Part shown: in pieces, positions 5,021 to 5,669 of the stretch
Position numbering within the stretch: position 1 is the first letter of the stretch
Layout of the letters: each line of letters opens with the position of its first letter
Assembly (NCBI GenBank): GCA_007122045.1
Contig: SKJM01000187.1
Location: forward strand, 1-5,669
Reading direction: 5' to 3'
DNA: 5,669 nt
Source: Planctomycetales bacterium
GTDB taxonomy: Bacteria; Planctomycetota; Planctomycetia; Pirellulales; Thermoguttaceae
Made by a program: the position numbers and the translations under genes
The notes under the pieces: model-generated
Told to the model about the DNA's origin: nothing
Database searches by the model: none
Seen by the model: only the letters and a program-made list of their open reading frames with translations

Positions 5021-5165
5021 CATCATCCTCCCCGCTAACCCACCGGTTGCGAGTACGGTAAATGGCTTGCTTGTATTCTCGTACTCCGAGCTTGGTGGCC
5101 GTGTCTCCGATTACCGGTCTTGGGGGCTTGCCCTCCGCTTTCATTGGTCTGTACGCCCGGGGCAC
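5010..5165 (-). CDS. 51-aa small protein of unknown function, overlapping the next gene
   Basis: A short minus-strand gene that length cut-offs would miss. It starts with GTG (5163-5165), preceded by GGAGG with eight bases between, and ends with TAG at 5010-5012. The product starts MPRAYRPMKAEGKPPRP, continues with GDTATKLGVREYKQ (20-33), a basic stretch YRTRNRW and the acidic end GEDDDDC. No membrane segment or known domain is recognised. The block MK...P...G.[ST]A..LGVR faintly recalls a family of small bacterial hypotheticals with that N-terminal motif; this is an untested impression. A promoter at 5232-5260 and the good ribosome site support expression. Its last bases overlap the start of the 76-aa gene by 11 nt, and the downstream Shine-Dalgarno site lies inside its own codons. 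Third-position GC is lower than in the larger genes. Confidence 0.6.
   Translation of the reverse strand: MPRAYRPMKAEGKPPRPVIGDTATKLGVREYKQAIYRTRNRWVSGEDDDDC
5018..5033 (-). promoter_or_regulatory. Ribosome binding site and triple ATG at the small-gene overlap
   Basis: GGGGAGG (5027-5033) is followed directly by ATGATGATG. The same bases encode GED and DDD of the upstream 51-aa protein in the other frame. The site is embedded in translated sequence, so ribosomes finishing the first gene would expose or re-use it. Spacing picks the third ATG (5020). Confidence 0.65.
5051..5090. repeat. 7-bp inverted repeat inside the 51-aa gene
   Basis: GAGTACG and CGTACTC are perfect complements separated by about 22 bases. 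They lie within the coding part of the 51-aa gene, upstream of the 76-aa gene's ribosome site. The stem is modest, and the long loop makes it weak. Confidence 0.3.
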
Positions 5166-5172
5166 TTGATAT

Positions 5173-5178
5173 TCCTCC
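5173..5178 (-). promoter_or_regulatory. Ribosome binding site fixing the GTG start of the 51-aa gene
   Basis: GGAGGA on the minus strand; the GGAGG core ends eight bases before GTG 5165. The next in-frame ATG (seven codons later) has no such site, so the GTG is preferred. Confidence 0.65.
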
Positions 5179-5201
5179 GCCGAATGCCGCCAGTGGGTAA
5201 A

Positions 5202-5221
5202 CGGCTATGGTAGCCGACCAT
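5202..5221 (-). promoter_or_regulatory. Two mutually exclusive hairpins in the leader of the 51-aa gene
   Basis: CGGCTA (5202-5207) pairs with TAGCCG (5211-5216) around a 3-base loop. Alternatively ATGGT (5207-5211) pairs with ACCAT (5217-5221) around a 5-base loop. The two stems share bases and cannot form together. They lie at the very 5' end of the predicted transcript, so the first may simply protect the RNA end. No known riboswitch is recognised. Confidence 0.35.
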
Positions 5222-5231
5222 TTCTGGACCG

Positions 5232-5260
5232 ATTGTACCCGACCCCCTTCCCGTTGCCAA
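5232..5260 (-). promoter_or_regulatory. Promoter of the small-gene/purE transcription unit
   Basis: On the minus strand TTGGCA (5255-5260, five of six to TTGACA) and TACAAT (5232-5237, five of six to TATAAT) are spaced exactly 17 bases apart. Transcription would begin near 5225, about 60 bases before the GTG of the 51-aa gene. No other good promoter is visible between here and purE, so purE probably depends on it. Confidence 0.65.
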
Positions 5261-5278
5261 CCTCCGGACGACAGGTCG

Positions 5279-5295
5279 ATCGGGCTCTACCCGAT
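5279..5295 (-). terminator. Possible terminator hairpin after the partial sensor gene
   Basis: ATCGGG (5279-5284), loop CTCTA, CCCGAT (5290-5295) is a perfect 6-bp stem starting ten bases after the TAG stop of the partial gene. GGT and ACC on either side could extend it across an internal loop. There is no T-run after it on the minus strand, so intrinsic termination is uncertain; its position before the next promoter is the main support. Confidence 0.35.
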
Positions 5296-5304
5296 GGTAC
5301 CTTC

Positions 5305-5669
5305 CTACCCCCGGCTGAGCCTCGTTGCCGCGATCCACAGCACGACCATCACCAGCCCCACCAGCGCCAGGGCGATAAGCCCGTAGTGTATCAGGCCCAA
5401 GCGAAGCTGCTGGAGCGTGCGGCCGATGGCCACGTCGTACGCCTCCTGCACGATGATCACCCACCCGGTGTCGGCGCCGCGCACCTGGACGGCGGCCATG
5501 TGGGCGAGCCAGGGGCGGTCGTACGGCGCGCCCTCGGCGTCGGCGGCCAGCGGATCGCGGTAATCCCGCTGCCGGGCCGGGGTGTCGGGCAGATGCGCCG
5601 GCGTGAGGCGGTAGTCCTGGAATCGGTCGGGCAGCTTCCCTTGTTCCGAAATCAATTGGTGGAACAACG
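5305..5669 (-). CDS. Partial gene: C-terminus of a membrane-bound Cache-type sensor protein
   Basis: Only the last 121 codons lie in the window; the N-terminus is beyond the right edge, and the frame is open to the end. The visible part begins FHQLISEQG. It contains YRDPLA (36-41), YDRPWLAHMAAVQV (49-62), GADTGWVIIVQEAYD (64-78), then an amphipathic helix and one strong membrane helix at about 95-114 (LIALALVGLVMVVLW), ending in a short tail, SRG. The GWVIIVQE strand just before a membrane helix is typical of the end of an extracytoplasmic Cache sensor domain. In planctomycetes I recall such C-termini on membrane Ser/Thr kinases with the kinase at the N-terminus, but no kinase residues are in view, so that is a guess. 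A chemoreceptor or histidine kinase is unlikely, since nothing follows the helix. TAG stop. Confidence 0.6.
   Translation of the reverse strand, partial: LFHQLISEQGKLPDRFQDYRLTPAHLPDTPARQRDYRDPLAADAEGAPYDRPWLAHMAAVQVRGADTGWVIIVQEAYDVAIGRTLQQLRLGLIHYGLIALALVGLVMVVLWIAATRLSRG

Noticed and set aside
5062..5169. 35-codon plus-strand ORF antisense to the 51-aa gene
   Set aside because: It has no ribosome binding site or promoter on its strand, whereas the minus-strand ORF has both.
5141..5464. 107-codon minus-strand ORF spanning the end of the partial sensor gene and the following promoter
   Set aside because: It covers the sensor's stop codon, a hairpin and the -35/-10 region in a different frame, with an Arg/Gly-rich product typical of a shadow frame.
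1..5669. CRISPR array, tRNA, rRNA, insertion sequence or known riboswitch
   Set aside because: I looked for regularly spaced repeats, cloverleaf patterns, transposase motifs and terminal inverted repeats flanked by target duplications, and saw none.

Overview
This is a GC-rich window (roughly 60-65% GC by eye) with compact, mostly leftward operons, clear AGGAGG-type ribosome binding sites at some genes, and protein families typical of Planctomycetes. The best lineage clues are the UVR-motif protein at the left end and the sensor C-terminus at the right end. They suggest a member of the Pirellulales, but this is inference from family flavour; no rRNA or marker gene is present.

Layout, left to right. 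Positions 1-191 hold no gene but carry a strong leftward promoter for something beyond the left edge. Next come three tightly spaced minus-strand genes that look like one operon: a TIM-barrel sugar isomerase/epimerase-type protein (2218 to 1412), the ribosome-rescue hydrolase ArfB (1391 to 972) and a UVR-motif protein (929 to 192). A plausible sigma-70-type promoter precedes them at 2288-2316. A secreted TraB/GumN-family protein (3313 to 2399, minus) follows, with a perfect AGGAGG site. The 419-base divergent gap at 3314-3732 holds a candidate leftward promoter, a long inverted repeat, other hairpins and a 33-codon ORF with strongly coding-like base composition. The YjbQ/UPF0047 gene (3733-4155, plus) converges on purE (4733 to 4212, minus); the 56 bases between them carry repeat/hairpin sequence.

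The right third is the least conventional part. Upstream of purE on the minus strand are two small genes of unknown function: a 76-aa acidic protein (5020 to 4790) and, overlapping its start by 11 bases, a 51-aa protein (5165 to 5010) that starts with GTG and is easily missed. The 51-aa gene has a good promoter (TTGGCA, 17 bases, TACAAT) and a GGAGG site 8 bases before its start, so the order 51-aa gene, 76-aa gene, purE looks like one transcription unit. The right edge cuts through a gene whose C-terminus looks like an extracellular Cache-type sensor followed by a last membrane helix.

Most genes are housekeeping (purine synthesis, ribosome rescue, possible thiamine-related enzyme). No mobile element, CRISPR array, tRNA or rRNA was seen. 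The observations most worth following are the overlapping small-gene pair before purE, the 33-codon ORF, and the two palindromic/repeat elements, which may belong to dispersed families in this genome.
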